Program-made: the position numbers and the translations under genes
The notes under the pieces: model-generated
Databases searched by the model: none
The model's input: the letters and a program-made list of their open reading frames with translations, nothing else
Told to the model about the DNA's origin: nothing
Assembly (NCBI GenBank): GCA_021229015.1
Contig: CM037781.1
Location: 70,578,173 to 70,642,172 of the forward strand
DNA length: 64,000 nt
Source: Solen grandis
Taxonomy: Eukaryota; Mollusca; Bivalvia; Adapedonta; Solenidae
Direction of reading: 5' to 3'
Shown: positions 11,622 through 23,600 of the stretch, piece by piece
Layout of the letters: each line of letters starts with the position of its first letter
Position numbering within the stretch: position 1 is the stretch's first letter

Positions 11622-14600
11622 CTAGAATTGAAAAGAAAAACCGTGAAAAAGATAATATTTCATAAGTTAGAATCATATTTCATCAGTGACCGATTTCACG
11701 GGTGGTGAAGTGAAATTGTGGTGTTTGAAAAGGTAATATTTGGTGAACATAAAAATTAATGGGCAACATATCTCGAATTAACCTATGGAAAAATAACTTA
11801 AGTTTATTAGTTTAAATAAGCTGTTGTTGATAATTTAACGATAATTATAAAAAAAGAAGAAAATCTGGTTTCAAACAAATAGAAAAAAGTTTAATTTGTT
11901 CGTTTGCTTGAACGACATTATTTTAGTCATTTTGACACTTTGTCTACACAGTACAGATATAGTGCTATACACCTCAGAGAAATGGCATGATGTTACATAC
12001 AGCCACATCATGACACTGGTCTACAAATCCTATTATCATCCTTATGCGCTGCGCTAAGCGAAACAGAGATACACCAGTAAAAATGCATCGAATTTAACCA
12101 TATTTTGGGAGAAAGATAGTGGGCAAAATTCGTAAAACGACAAACTAATTGTTTCGCTTGGCGCTATTAACTTTCGGCTTTTTGTCTTATGCCCTGATCA
12201 CTCGAAACATTGTCTTATTGTGAATTCATGACGAGATTTCGCCGGGCACGCGACATTTCGTTTCTGTTACACCTTTTCAAGCAAACAAGTGCGACATAGA
12301 TATCTTTCGTCCGTCCTTCTATTTACAATTTACGTCGACCCTAGTGTAGACATTTTCCCACTACTAAGCCTCCACTGCAGATGGGCTAATGATATGTTAT
12401 TGGAAAGCAAGTAAGGCACTTCTTACTTCATTTTTGATACAGTTAACTTAGAAATTGCCTAAATTACATTGTCCAATCGATTACTCATCAAAGGTTAAAC
12501 AATCTTAGATTATTTTGGTACATATGTTTATCTTAATGAACTAAAGGCCGAGTTTGACTTTGTGCAAAATCCGTCAACTTCTTTCTACAGACAGACAGAC
12601 AGACAGACAGATGGACAGACAATATATTTTATTGACGAAAACATTACATTTTTTTGTCACATCATGTATATATTTATGAATGTGTAAATAGTAAACCAAA
12701 TTATCTTGTGTAAACAAATCAAATGTATTCTGCAAATTATTTTCTTTCATTTAGATCATGCAATTTTTCACTTATTTTTGTCATTAATCTCTAACTATAA
12801 CATTATGGCCAATGGATTTTGAAAATTTTAAAATTAATAAATGAACCCAAATAAAAAAAAATGTAATAGCACATAATGATCGAAATAACATGGTAATATA
12901 AGTGTATTTATATGCTACAAAGTTTCAAAGACATAATTACTGAGTTTAAAAACAACATTCTTATTAGATGAATATATTAATATAACAAATTTAAACATAC
13001 TAGGATGTTTATGCAATAATTCTTAATGTACCTTTTTTCTAAAACTTACATATTCAGGACATACCATAATGAAGTGATATCCATCTTCAAAATCCCCAGC
13101 ATTACAAATTGTACAATATCTATGAGCTCTTTCTGTTCTATTTTGACTTATCGTCCTGTTTCAATTCTTAATTTATGTGAAGATAATCTTAATCTTGCTG
13201 TAACTATTCTAAATATCCAAATATTGTTCTGCTCCGAAGTATTTTTGAACCATTTATACGTGCATATAGTATTGCAATTAACGATAGTGTTATACCAGTT
13301 CTGTCTAAATACATCTATCATTTTAGATATAAATGACATATGGAAATTCTTAAGTTCTATATTGTTTGAATTATTCCAAACATGTGAGAATCTAAATAAA
13401 TTCACATTAAATGCCCAATTCTTGTTACTGTTATACGTGTATACCTATTAATAAATAAAAGGTATCTACCTAAGTCACAATAAATCCCAATTTACTTGTT
13501 GACGTCTTCAAAAATTTAAAATGAACATGTTGAAATCTTTGGATGTTCATTCAATGGTTTGCTAAATATTGACAATCAGCTGCTTCACACTTGTGATACA
13601 GAAAGTATTAACTGGGATACACCGGTTTGTGACATGCTGAATCAAATGAATGAGGAAGATTCTCGTGAAAGTGACAATGGAACTAAGATCATTGACACCC
13701 AAGGACCCATAATGCATGATGTTCCATCACTGACTGAAGCAAATGATATGGTTTTAAAGCTAAAATACTTTGCATTACAATATGGACATACACACATGAT
13801 GCAACACTTGTCAAGTTAGATGAGGAATTTTCCAGTCTTGTAGCAAACAAAAGTAAACAGACAAAAATCAAGACCACGATTTCCATTCATCATAACCATC
13901 CATTAACATTAACCTTTAATCCCCATTTATCACAATATTCTTTTTAAAGATCCAACCTACGTTGCAATTCCTCAACACAGTCACATCATTTGCAAATAAA
14001 AGATAAAATAAATGTTACATCATCAATCGTTATAGAGTACATGGTATCATTATGCAAAAATAATTCAAGATCTTTAATGAAAAGAGCGAATAATATCGGC
14101 GAAATGACCACGCCTTATATAAGGCCGATAGAACAATCAAAATATTCTGTAAAAGAATTACATCCTTTACCACATGACTTTACTTGATCATACATATCTT
14201 TAGAAGTTCTTACATTTTTCCAATCAATACCTGGTTTATCCAATTTAAGCCATAATGAATTTAAATGTACACTATCAAAACACGTTTTTGGTCTACGAAT
14301 GCACAATACAATTTTTGCTTTTAATTTTATATTTTTCATTGACTGCCTTTAACATCTACAGTTGAACGACCCTTTCGAAATCCAAATATATTATCACTAT
14401 CGATCCAATCATTAAGTCTATTATTCAAAGCCCCAGTAAAATTTTCAAATGACAGCTAATTGCACAGAAAAAGTACTCATGCTGACCAACCTACCTACCA
14501 ACTTTGAGGAAGTGTTTTGTAATAGGTTATTGACAGGTGCTACTTTGTAAACAGATATTTTCCGTTTTTAAGCATACAAAAAGTCTTGTCCCATCATACC

Positions 14601-17600
14601 TCTTTTTCTTTGGCTAACACTGTTTAACCACACAAGTGTGACATCGCTGTCCGTGTATTTCTTGTTTAATGTTTTGACTTTTTCGCATTGTTAACGCACC
14701 ACATAATATGACAAAAATTAGTCACCATATCCAGCAGTTTATGTACGGTGGGATATATAGTGTATGTAAACAACGGATTAAACTAAAACAATTCCAGTTT
14801 CTGCTTCAGAATTTAATAACTGGAAAACGTGCTCATGTTACATAATGCGCATGTCCGTAAAAAGGAGTTAATACCATACATGAAAGCAAAACAATGAAGT
14901 GAGCGATCGTAGGTGTAGATACTAAATATTTTTTTTTTCAAATAAAACAGTATAAAGGTTTAGATTCATTAACAAGACAAACTATTTGTAGTAACATAAA
15001 GCAATGTACAGTTCAGTCTTGTTTTTAAAATGTATACATATACCTGTAAAACTCCAAATTATAAACATCTCAAAAAAAAAGAAAAAAAAAGAAGCTGACC
15101 TGAGAAAAACTGCCTCCATTGCCTGTGCAAGTTACTAAATTATAACAAAGTTGTAATGAATACATAATCCATAAGATCATTTCAATTCTACAAACCAAAC
15201 AGTACCTGTGGTCAAAGTTTGAAGTAAACTTGACTGAGAGATTATGGCTTTAAACATTGTCAATGAAATGATGAAAAGATTCTAGAGTGTAAGAAGTGAA
15301 CTCTGGCATTTTTATTAATAAAAGGGCCATAGCTCCTGACCTAATTATCCGATATCAGCCATAGTCAAACTTGGCCAGAGAGTATGGCTATTAATTTTAT
15401 CATATAGCTTGATAATGATTACTCAAGATGTGAAGATGCAAACAAAGTGAAATCTGCTAATATTTAATTTTAAAAAGTCCATAACTCCTGTCCAAAGTGG
15501 CTAATATGAGCCATAATCGAACATGGCAAAGTGACTATAGCAATAAACATTGTCATATAGTTTGAAGATAATTGTTTTAGAAATGAAGATGCCAGAGTGC
15601 AAACGAAGTGAAAAGTGGCTTTTTTAATATATAAAGAGGCATAACTCCTGACATAATTGGCCAATATTAGCCATAATCAAACTTGGCCAAGAGATTGTGG
15701 TCATAAACATCATAAAGTTTGAAGATGATTGCTTAAGAAATGAAGATGCTAGAGTGCAAACTAACTAATTGTGGACGACAGACGGACGACGGATATTCAT
15801 GGATCCTAATAGCTCATCATGAGCACATGTGCAAAGGATAAAAAGAAACTAGACATTATTGACTAAAGTAGTGATCACTGTGGAAATGTCTGGAATGCAT
15901 CTGTAAGCTTTGTTTACGTACAAAACATAAACCAGTCTGTTTTTGTTGTAATTTCTTCCTAGTCCCTAATTAATCCACCTCATACCAGTTTAAAAAAAAA
16001 CAACTATATACAATGTTTTATAGAATGATTCTAGAGTCTACCTGCGGCATATTCAAATCATTGTATTTTGAGGGCGTTTTCTGTACTCTGGTTAACCTTC
16101 TCAACAATTGATCCTCTTGATTTACCCCATGTTTATCTGGCTCAACAGAACTACCCGAACTACAGGAAGCAGTTGAAACTTCATTTTCTAACATTTTATC
16201 TTTAACTCCTCTTCCACATTCTCGCTGACTATAATTTGGACTTTAAATGTTTGTGTTGCTAGTCATGACTTGGTCAGAGGATGCCGGATGGTTAAAATAT
16301 GTTTTTTTACCGATGTTATATTTTTTTATATGGGACTTTACTGTCTGGTTGAATCAAACCAATGTTGTCGTTCTTTGTTTATTATAGTTCGCCGAGTTGG
16401 ACGGAATGCTGTTGATTTGAATGCTTATTGATTTTGTCTTGTCTCACTAAAATCTGGTTACCTGCCTGAATGCTATTTTCACGAGCGCCACGTCTTTTAT
16501 CCGCATACACTTTCTCTTTTTCTTTCACTCAGAATCTCAATCTCTAACTTCAATATCATATATTCGAGTGTCACTTAATTGTGGTAACTTTTTATCTAAG
16601 CGATCTATTGAACAAGAGCTCACCATTAGAAACTCCTGTTACACTATGTGGTGTACTTCGGAACATCATCAAGTTTTTTTTAATAGCAGCCTTCCAATCT
16701 ATGTTTTGAATTTGCGCAATTCTTCTGCGTTTAATAATGGGCTGATTTTGCATTTCAACTTCACTATTAGCCTGTGGCCATAGTGGAGAATATTTTCTGA
16801 AGTTAGTACCATTATCGGGAAGAAACTTTTCAATTTCTTTGCTGATAAAATTTGGATCATTATCTGTTCTCAGTAACAAAGGTAGACCATGTGTAACAAA
16901 AATCTTGGTCAGACAAGAAACCGTTTTCTATGACCTATGCCTGGTCACCATACCGTCGTGTGCATCTGTCTTTTCGTACTGACAATACCTAAGTGACCTT
17001 CATGTGCCAGTTGCAACACACGTTGTCGTAGAGAACTTGGTACTACACTGCGAGTATCACGGAGAACAAGTTTAACATTTGCACTCAACTCTGTGTGAAC
17101 AGGAGGATATTCTCTGTAACCTAGTTTGTGCCAAGTGCCATGTAAGAGACATGCCCCAATACTATCTAATTCACAATCAGTTTCAGATGCTTGTTTGAAC
17201 TCTTTGGTAGTCATTGCTGTTGGTGTTAGCAACAAACCGAATGTACACTTCAGCTACATTTTTCCACAAACATTATCTTCCTTTGTGATAATCTTGACAG
17301 GGAATCAGCAATGCTTCTTTTGCCCTGAATGTGTTTAACAATGTAATTGTACGACTGTAAACGAAGAACACATCGCACGATTCTGGCACTCGGTTTTGAC
17401 TTTGGAGAATAAATAAATAAAAGCGGCTTGTGATCAGTAATCAAATGAAGTACCTACGCTCAGTATCACTTAATGACCTACTTGCGTAAAAAATGTCAAG
17501 ATACCCCCCTTTTGCTTTTGTATCAAAACTGTATCTTAACCAACAGGACTTGCTTCAGCAATAACCCGTGTTTCTGCTTCGGTATCATAGTACTCTTAAC

Positions 17601-20600
17601 ACATCTGCTGATGCTAACAGCTTTGTAAGCTAATCAAATGACTTTTGCTGTGCTTCCTCCAAACAATACAAACGGATCATTTTTTATCAGCTCACGTAAA
17701 GGAGCAGAAACAGTCGTGAAGTCAGGAATAAAACGAGAGTTGTTAGTGACAAGACCTAGTTTTCAGGTTCACGAGCATTCAAGACTGCAGTAACTTTGCT
17801 TTCAGCAGACCCTACATCATGATCGGTGCCCTATGAAGACCAATTTGTCATCCATTAACCCCCCTTTATTAAGAGTAAGCCCTTTCTCACGCTGAACGCA
17901 CATTGTCTAACCTGTCGATCATGACCTTCACCTTTAGCACCATGAGCAATATTGTCATCCTGAATGTTGTGTACACTAGTGCTCTGTTGAATAATTTTCT
18001 GGTACAAATTAGATGCACAGCTTTTAAAAAAATCAAACGTTTGCATCGAAACAAACCCCTATGAGTGTTGAAGTTTGTTATTTCTTCATAAAACTTGATC
18101 TGGTGACAGCCTCAACGAAGATCAAGATAAATAAATATGCTACTTTTGCTCAAGTCCATCATCGATTGTTGGAATTGGGTGTCTCTCGCGGATGACGACC
18201 TCATTTGAACGCCTCATATCAACACGTTTCCCCATTTTTTCAGAGTTTGAATATATTACAAACACATGTGAGGAAACACAGTTGCTTGGACCATCACAAT
18301 TCTCAATTATTTCCAACTTCTCGAACTCGTTCAGTGTTTCATCCAGTTTTGTCTTTAGATGGTATGGAGCACATCGCAATGGCTATACCACTGGCGGTAC
18401 ACCCATCTTTATCAATGGGAATATGCAGTTGATATTCTGTTAGGTTTCCAATCCCAGTGAACAGATGTGGTAATTTCTGTTCATTCACATGCTTTCCAAC
18501 TCTACTATGTTGATCGGTGCAAAACTCACTACTACCAGACTCAGTGCAATAGATTTGTCCCAGAGAGACGGTCCTTTTCCTTTAAATACAAGAAATTCGA
18601 CATGTAGAAGACATGCATCACCACATTCAGCCTTTGCCCAAAAGCTTCCTGGAATGTCTAATGGCTTTTTTACTTCCATAAGTAAAATAAAACTGATTTT
18701 GTCGTCTTGCTAGTTATTCAAATTACTCTTTCAGTTTTCATTTTCTTCCAAGTGCTTCTGTCTATGGTATTGCAACCTGCACCAGAGTCTACTATGGGCC
18801 CTTCAGCCCCTCACCGCGTGGGTTCGAATCCCGGTAGGGTCATTCGAATTTTCATGTGAGGAAGCCTTCCAGCTGGCTTGCGGTAAGTCGGTGGTTCTAC
18901 CCGGATGCCTCCGTGCATTCGGGGTCTTCCTCCACCTGTAATTAGCTGGATGTTGCTATATGACTGAAATACTGTCGAAGCGACGGTAAACTCAAATAGT
19001 CAAGTCAAGTCAGAGTCTACTATCATTGCAATAGTCACACCTCCAACAGTGTGACTACATCTATTCCGGTTCAGTATTGTTTTGCTTTATTTTTTCTCAA
19101 ATTGTCCTATCTTATGGAAATGACAGCATTTCTTTTCTTTGCATGACATTTCTGATCTTTAGCAGTGTGACCCGTTTGACCACATCTGAAGCATTCTATG
19201 CCTTGAGTCTCAGGTTTGCTTGTACGCTTATTAGAGAAAAGGATTCTACTCTTTTCTCAGCCAACTTATTTGCATGAGCACTACCTCCTCCATTGAACTG
19301 GCTTGTCGCTTACAGCCTTCAAAGACTCGTTTGCTGCAACTGCCCAAGTGTCAAACTTGTTCCTTTCTCCGGAAATTCCTTCTAAGCTTGTTAGACAAAC
19401 ACTTTTCCATAATTTGGTCTCTTGTTTGCTCATCTACGGCGTTCGCGTTTCCAAATTCAGATTTCTCTGTCTGTGTTCGTAATCATGTAATGAACTAATC
19501 AACGGCTTCTTTGGGTTTCTGAAAACATGATATTTGCTTTCGGCAAGAAATAATCATCTAATTCGTTTTTGCTTTTGTATATACACCATCCTCACATTCT
19601 ACCAGAGGTAATGTATAAATAAATCTTGTGTTTCCATGCCCGCCGTATGTAACAGCAGTGTTTTTTTCTGATCTGCGTTAATGACCCCTTTTTCATTCAC
19701 ATACAGTTCGAATGCACGCAACCAGAGTCGCCTCCATCTCGCACTTAACTTTGAAGTATCCGAACAGTCAAACGTAGGCAGGGATTAAGCTTCCATTTTA
19801 TATCCTCGTCGCCAATTATGGTGTGTGTAAACAACGGATAACCAAGCCAAAACAAGTCTGCTTCAGACTTTAATAACCGAAAACGTGTTCATGTTTTATA
19901 ATGTGCATGCCCATGAAAGGGAGTTAATACCATATATGTAAAAACAAGGCGATAAAGGGAGCGATCGTAGGTGTAGATACTGGAGGGAATTACCGCTGAT
20001 ACTGACGCATATATTGTTGTGGAGAAACGTAATGACCTTACAGTTACTGGTCTATAGTTTGTGTTTTTAATGAAAAAACAACATACCTCTTCATCAGTTT
20101 TTTTGTTGTCGTCATCAAAGCGAATCAGACTGTATGCAGAATTAGGCCGATCCGACACCTTCGGTTGACCTCCAAACACGGTGGATAAGTCGGTTTCTTG
20201 GTCATCGAAACGCGGATTCGCGAAGCCTGGTGGATCTTGTCCGGTAGACCTTCCTCTGCAGAATATATTTATTTTTATGATAGAGAAACAATACAAGCAT
20301 CAGCTAAATGTCTATTTCAGATTGCATTTCAAAACGAAATTGAGCTATATGTATAAAATGTAAATCCGTGTTACTGAGGTATGTAACTTCATTGAAAAGT
20401 GATACAATACACAAATATTTAAATGCTTATAACAATAAGTTTGCAAAACATTTACCTTTAATTTGAAAGAGTGTTTTGAATATTCCTTATATTATCAAGT
20501 TAGATTACATACTATGAGTTTCTTTCAGAAAATCATGATGTCAAAACTTGTGTACTGGCTGGACTAGGGAGTGCCAGACATGTTGCAGTTACCTCCTCCA

Positions 20601-23600
20601 AAGAACGTACACCAAAATCACAATAATGATTATCATTATGGCGCCTCCAACAACACTTCCGGTAATGATTGGTATGTGCAAACTCTCAGGAGATTCCTTA
20701 GATGTCTTTTTGCTCGATTTTTCCATCGTTTTGGGACTTGGAGTGGTGACAGTCGTAGATGTCGTTGGTGCCGTAGGTGTCGTAGTTGTAGGTAGGGATA
20801 TTTCCACTGACAACAAAAGTAGCACTACGTTGCTTTGTATAATGCGAATTTTTCGAAATAATAAAAAAATAGGTAAATAAAAATCAAACAATTAATCATT
20901 CAATATTTTTCAAGTTAGTTATGTAAAAATAAAAATAATATATCTTTAAACGCGTCTCGTTAGAAAACTATTAAACAGTCGCTCGTTTTGTCTGTAACAC
21001 TTCTTTAACATAAAATACCATTCTTCTCCTAAAAAAAATGTTAATACAAGAAACACAGGCCTTATCATAGCCCTAGCCCTCAAGCTGAACCTTTTACTTG
21101 TTACTGTTAACAGATAATGTTTGGTAATTATCATTAGTTAATTAAGGTAGAGAAACCCTTATGAGTTCAGCAAATGTCGGAAAAGACCACAAAACCTCCG
21201 ATATTCTTTGTCATAACACGCCGTGATTCGGAATGTGATTCCTTTTCATTTAGAAATTTAATTCATGGTATGTTGAGCTTGTGTACTGGCTGGACTAGGG
21301 AGTGCCAGACATGTTGCAGTTACCTTGTCACGAACGCATTCTTCTTATCTAAGAAATATGCGTGCGCATTATTCTAAAAAAAGTGAGAAGATTTCTTTCG
21401 AAAAACATGGAGGGACCTAGCATCGGAATGCAATTTTCTCACTTGTTTGAAACGTTGAAATTCATTATATTTGCTTGATAATCGAAAGTTTCTCGACGTG
21501 AAGTTTATCTCCAAATCCCACCCAGCTTCCTCCCCTTGTATATCTAATAGGAAATTTAAGTTGCTAAATTTTGGTAAAATTGTTAAAGCTTGTTGCTGAT
21601 TTGGTGTCATTGTGAAGGGAATACGAACGGGTAAATATTATTTAATACCTTCGACGATACATATGGCATAAGGCAACGTGACAAGTTTTTATTCCAGTAG
21701 GATAATAAAAAAGTATTACTTATCTAAAACTTTGTTCTTAGTAACTGGATACAATCCGTTATTCCTGAGGAAGTCGACTTATGTTCAATATTTGTGATAC
21801 CGGTTGGACAGTTATGCTGTTAACATGTCGTTTTGTTTGTTGTTGGTCTAACAGCAATATCATGATATGCTTTTTAAGGTTAAAATCATTGCTTGAATCC
21901 AAGGCGGAAAGTCAGTCATGTTACCACGCAACAGTTATATTATTTCACGGAGCTAAAGTTATGTATTACTGCATTTTTATAACAAAACAACCATAGCAAA
22001 TTTGGGAAAACTGACAAGGTCATTACGAAACAAGCTGCATACAAAAAAGATATAAGATAAGTATTAAAATCGAATGTCAATGGAGTGGGTGTCATGGTAT
22101 TTTGTTCCTTTAAGTTTATAAGTTTTGAGTTATCGTGCTACAAAACATATTGCCAGGAATATTTGACCAACAATGTACAGTGGTTATACATGTACAAAAT
22201 GTACATGCATGATTTTTGTATTCTTTTAACTTTGCAGTGTATTAAAGTAACTTGAAGAATTATTGTTTGTATAACAATCCATATGTGCGCATTTGTGTGT
22301 GAGAGAGTTGGGGTTTCAGTGGTTGCTTAAAGTTTTTGTTTGATATGTTGTGCATCTAATTGTGTACAAATGTATGCTGTTAATTTATTGTATATTTTAT
22401 AATTGTTGTTAATGAAGACACAGAGCAACAAACTACAGAATCTCAGGGCCAGACAATCGTTAATATTTATCTTAAGTTTTCCCATTTGAATGGATTCTCT
22501 TAGGCTAAACTCCACGGAGACTATAGGCAAAAGTTCAAACGGAAAAGGTAGGGCAAGTTCACACAGAACAGTTAGAGCAAGTTCACACGGAAAAGCCTAC
22601 ATTTCATCTTTTGAAGCTAGTACCCCTCCAGTCTTATCAGTGCTTTGATTTTTATCTTGGCATAAAATATCGCCGTCGCCAATGGTACGGGGAGTGTAAG
22701 CCCAGCTCATTCTTGAACAGACATCTGAATAACGACCTTCAAACTTAAATTCAGCTTCATGGACCTCAATTTGAAATTATACATGTTCAGCTGATCCTCT
22801 TTAACTTGAAACTTCATGTATGCAAATAAGATTTTTTGTCTGAAAATAATTTCGATATTTCAGATAATTAATTGTAAACGAAATTCTATTTTTTATGATC
22901 AGTGTGTCTTGAAATGTTATTGTTTCTATTATAATTGTATCCGGTTTTTAAACAGATGTAAATAATATAAATATTATTTCAAAGCACTTAATCCGATTAG
23001 AAATAATTTAAGATTTCGTTTAGAATTCAGTGTTATGATTTTGAAACATTTTTTATCCTAAGATATATGCACTTTAAATTTAAAACTGAGCCTAACGGAC
23101 ACATGAAAACAGTCCTTAACGGCCAGTGTTTTATTAAGGTTATATATTTGTATACAGGAGCGTCGTATCCAATAAAAAAATCGAAATAAAAATAAAATTT
23201 GAAATTGTGATTTTATTGCATGTAAAAAAGGATAATCGTTCCTTGTGGCTCCCGATGACTCCCGGATATTTAAAACATTTTGGTGACCCACGGTGCTGTT
23301 ACAGATGTACTCCTGTGCAACGTGCCACCCCCCCCCCCACACACACATTTCTAGTCCCTTGACGTAACTTAAAAACGTTATTCTTAAGTTCCCTACCCCC
23401 AGAAACGTAAAAATCCCCTTTAAATGACGCCCTACCTTTACGGTAGGGAAAACGTAAATCTTAAAACTATATTTTTAAATATGTATTATTGAATTGATAT
23501 ATCTAATGGTATTCGATTTTTCTGAATTGACTTTATATGAGGTGAAGGTAAGTCTGGTGAAGCTCTCCCATCCCGGGATCTGAAAAACGTTTCAAAAATC

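Larger units (their letters stand above)
14752..19982 (-). mobile_element. Ty3/gypsy LTR retrotransposon, degenerate, with both LTRs
   Basis: Two direct repeats of about 160-170 bp flank the element, at 14752-14922 (3' LTR) and 19815-19980 (5' LTR). They share 'GTAAACAACGGAT', 'AACGTG(C/T)TCATGTT' and 'GCGATCGTAGGTGTAGATAC' but have diverged, so it is old. Directly inside the 5' LTR on the minus strand is 'TGGCGACGAGGAT' (19814-19802), a TGG-starting primer-binding site. The order gag zinc knuckle, protease, RT, RNase H, integrase is that of Ty3/gypsy. A SINE (18796-19012) and a tandem-unit element (15094-15838) have inserted into it. Confidence 0.88.
11622..20086 (-). other. Intron 14: nested retroelement graveyard
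   Basis: Between the last two receptor exons. It holds an (ACAG)n microsatellite near 12588-12610, a decayed LINE, a possible DNA-transposon remnant at 13559-13880 and a decayed Ty3/gypsy element, listed separately. I see no additional receptor exon. Confidence 0.6.

Noticed and set aside
20548..20880. Plus-strand frame of 110 codons rich in Val/Asp
   Set aside because: Antisense of the receptor's Thr-rich stalk and membrane exon.
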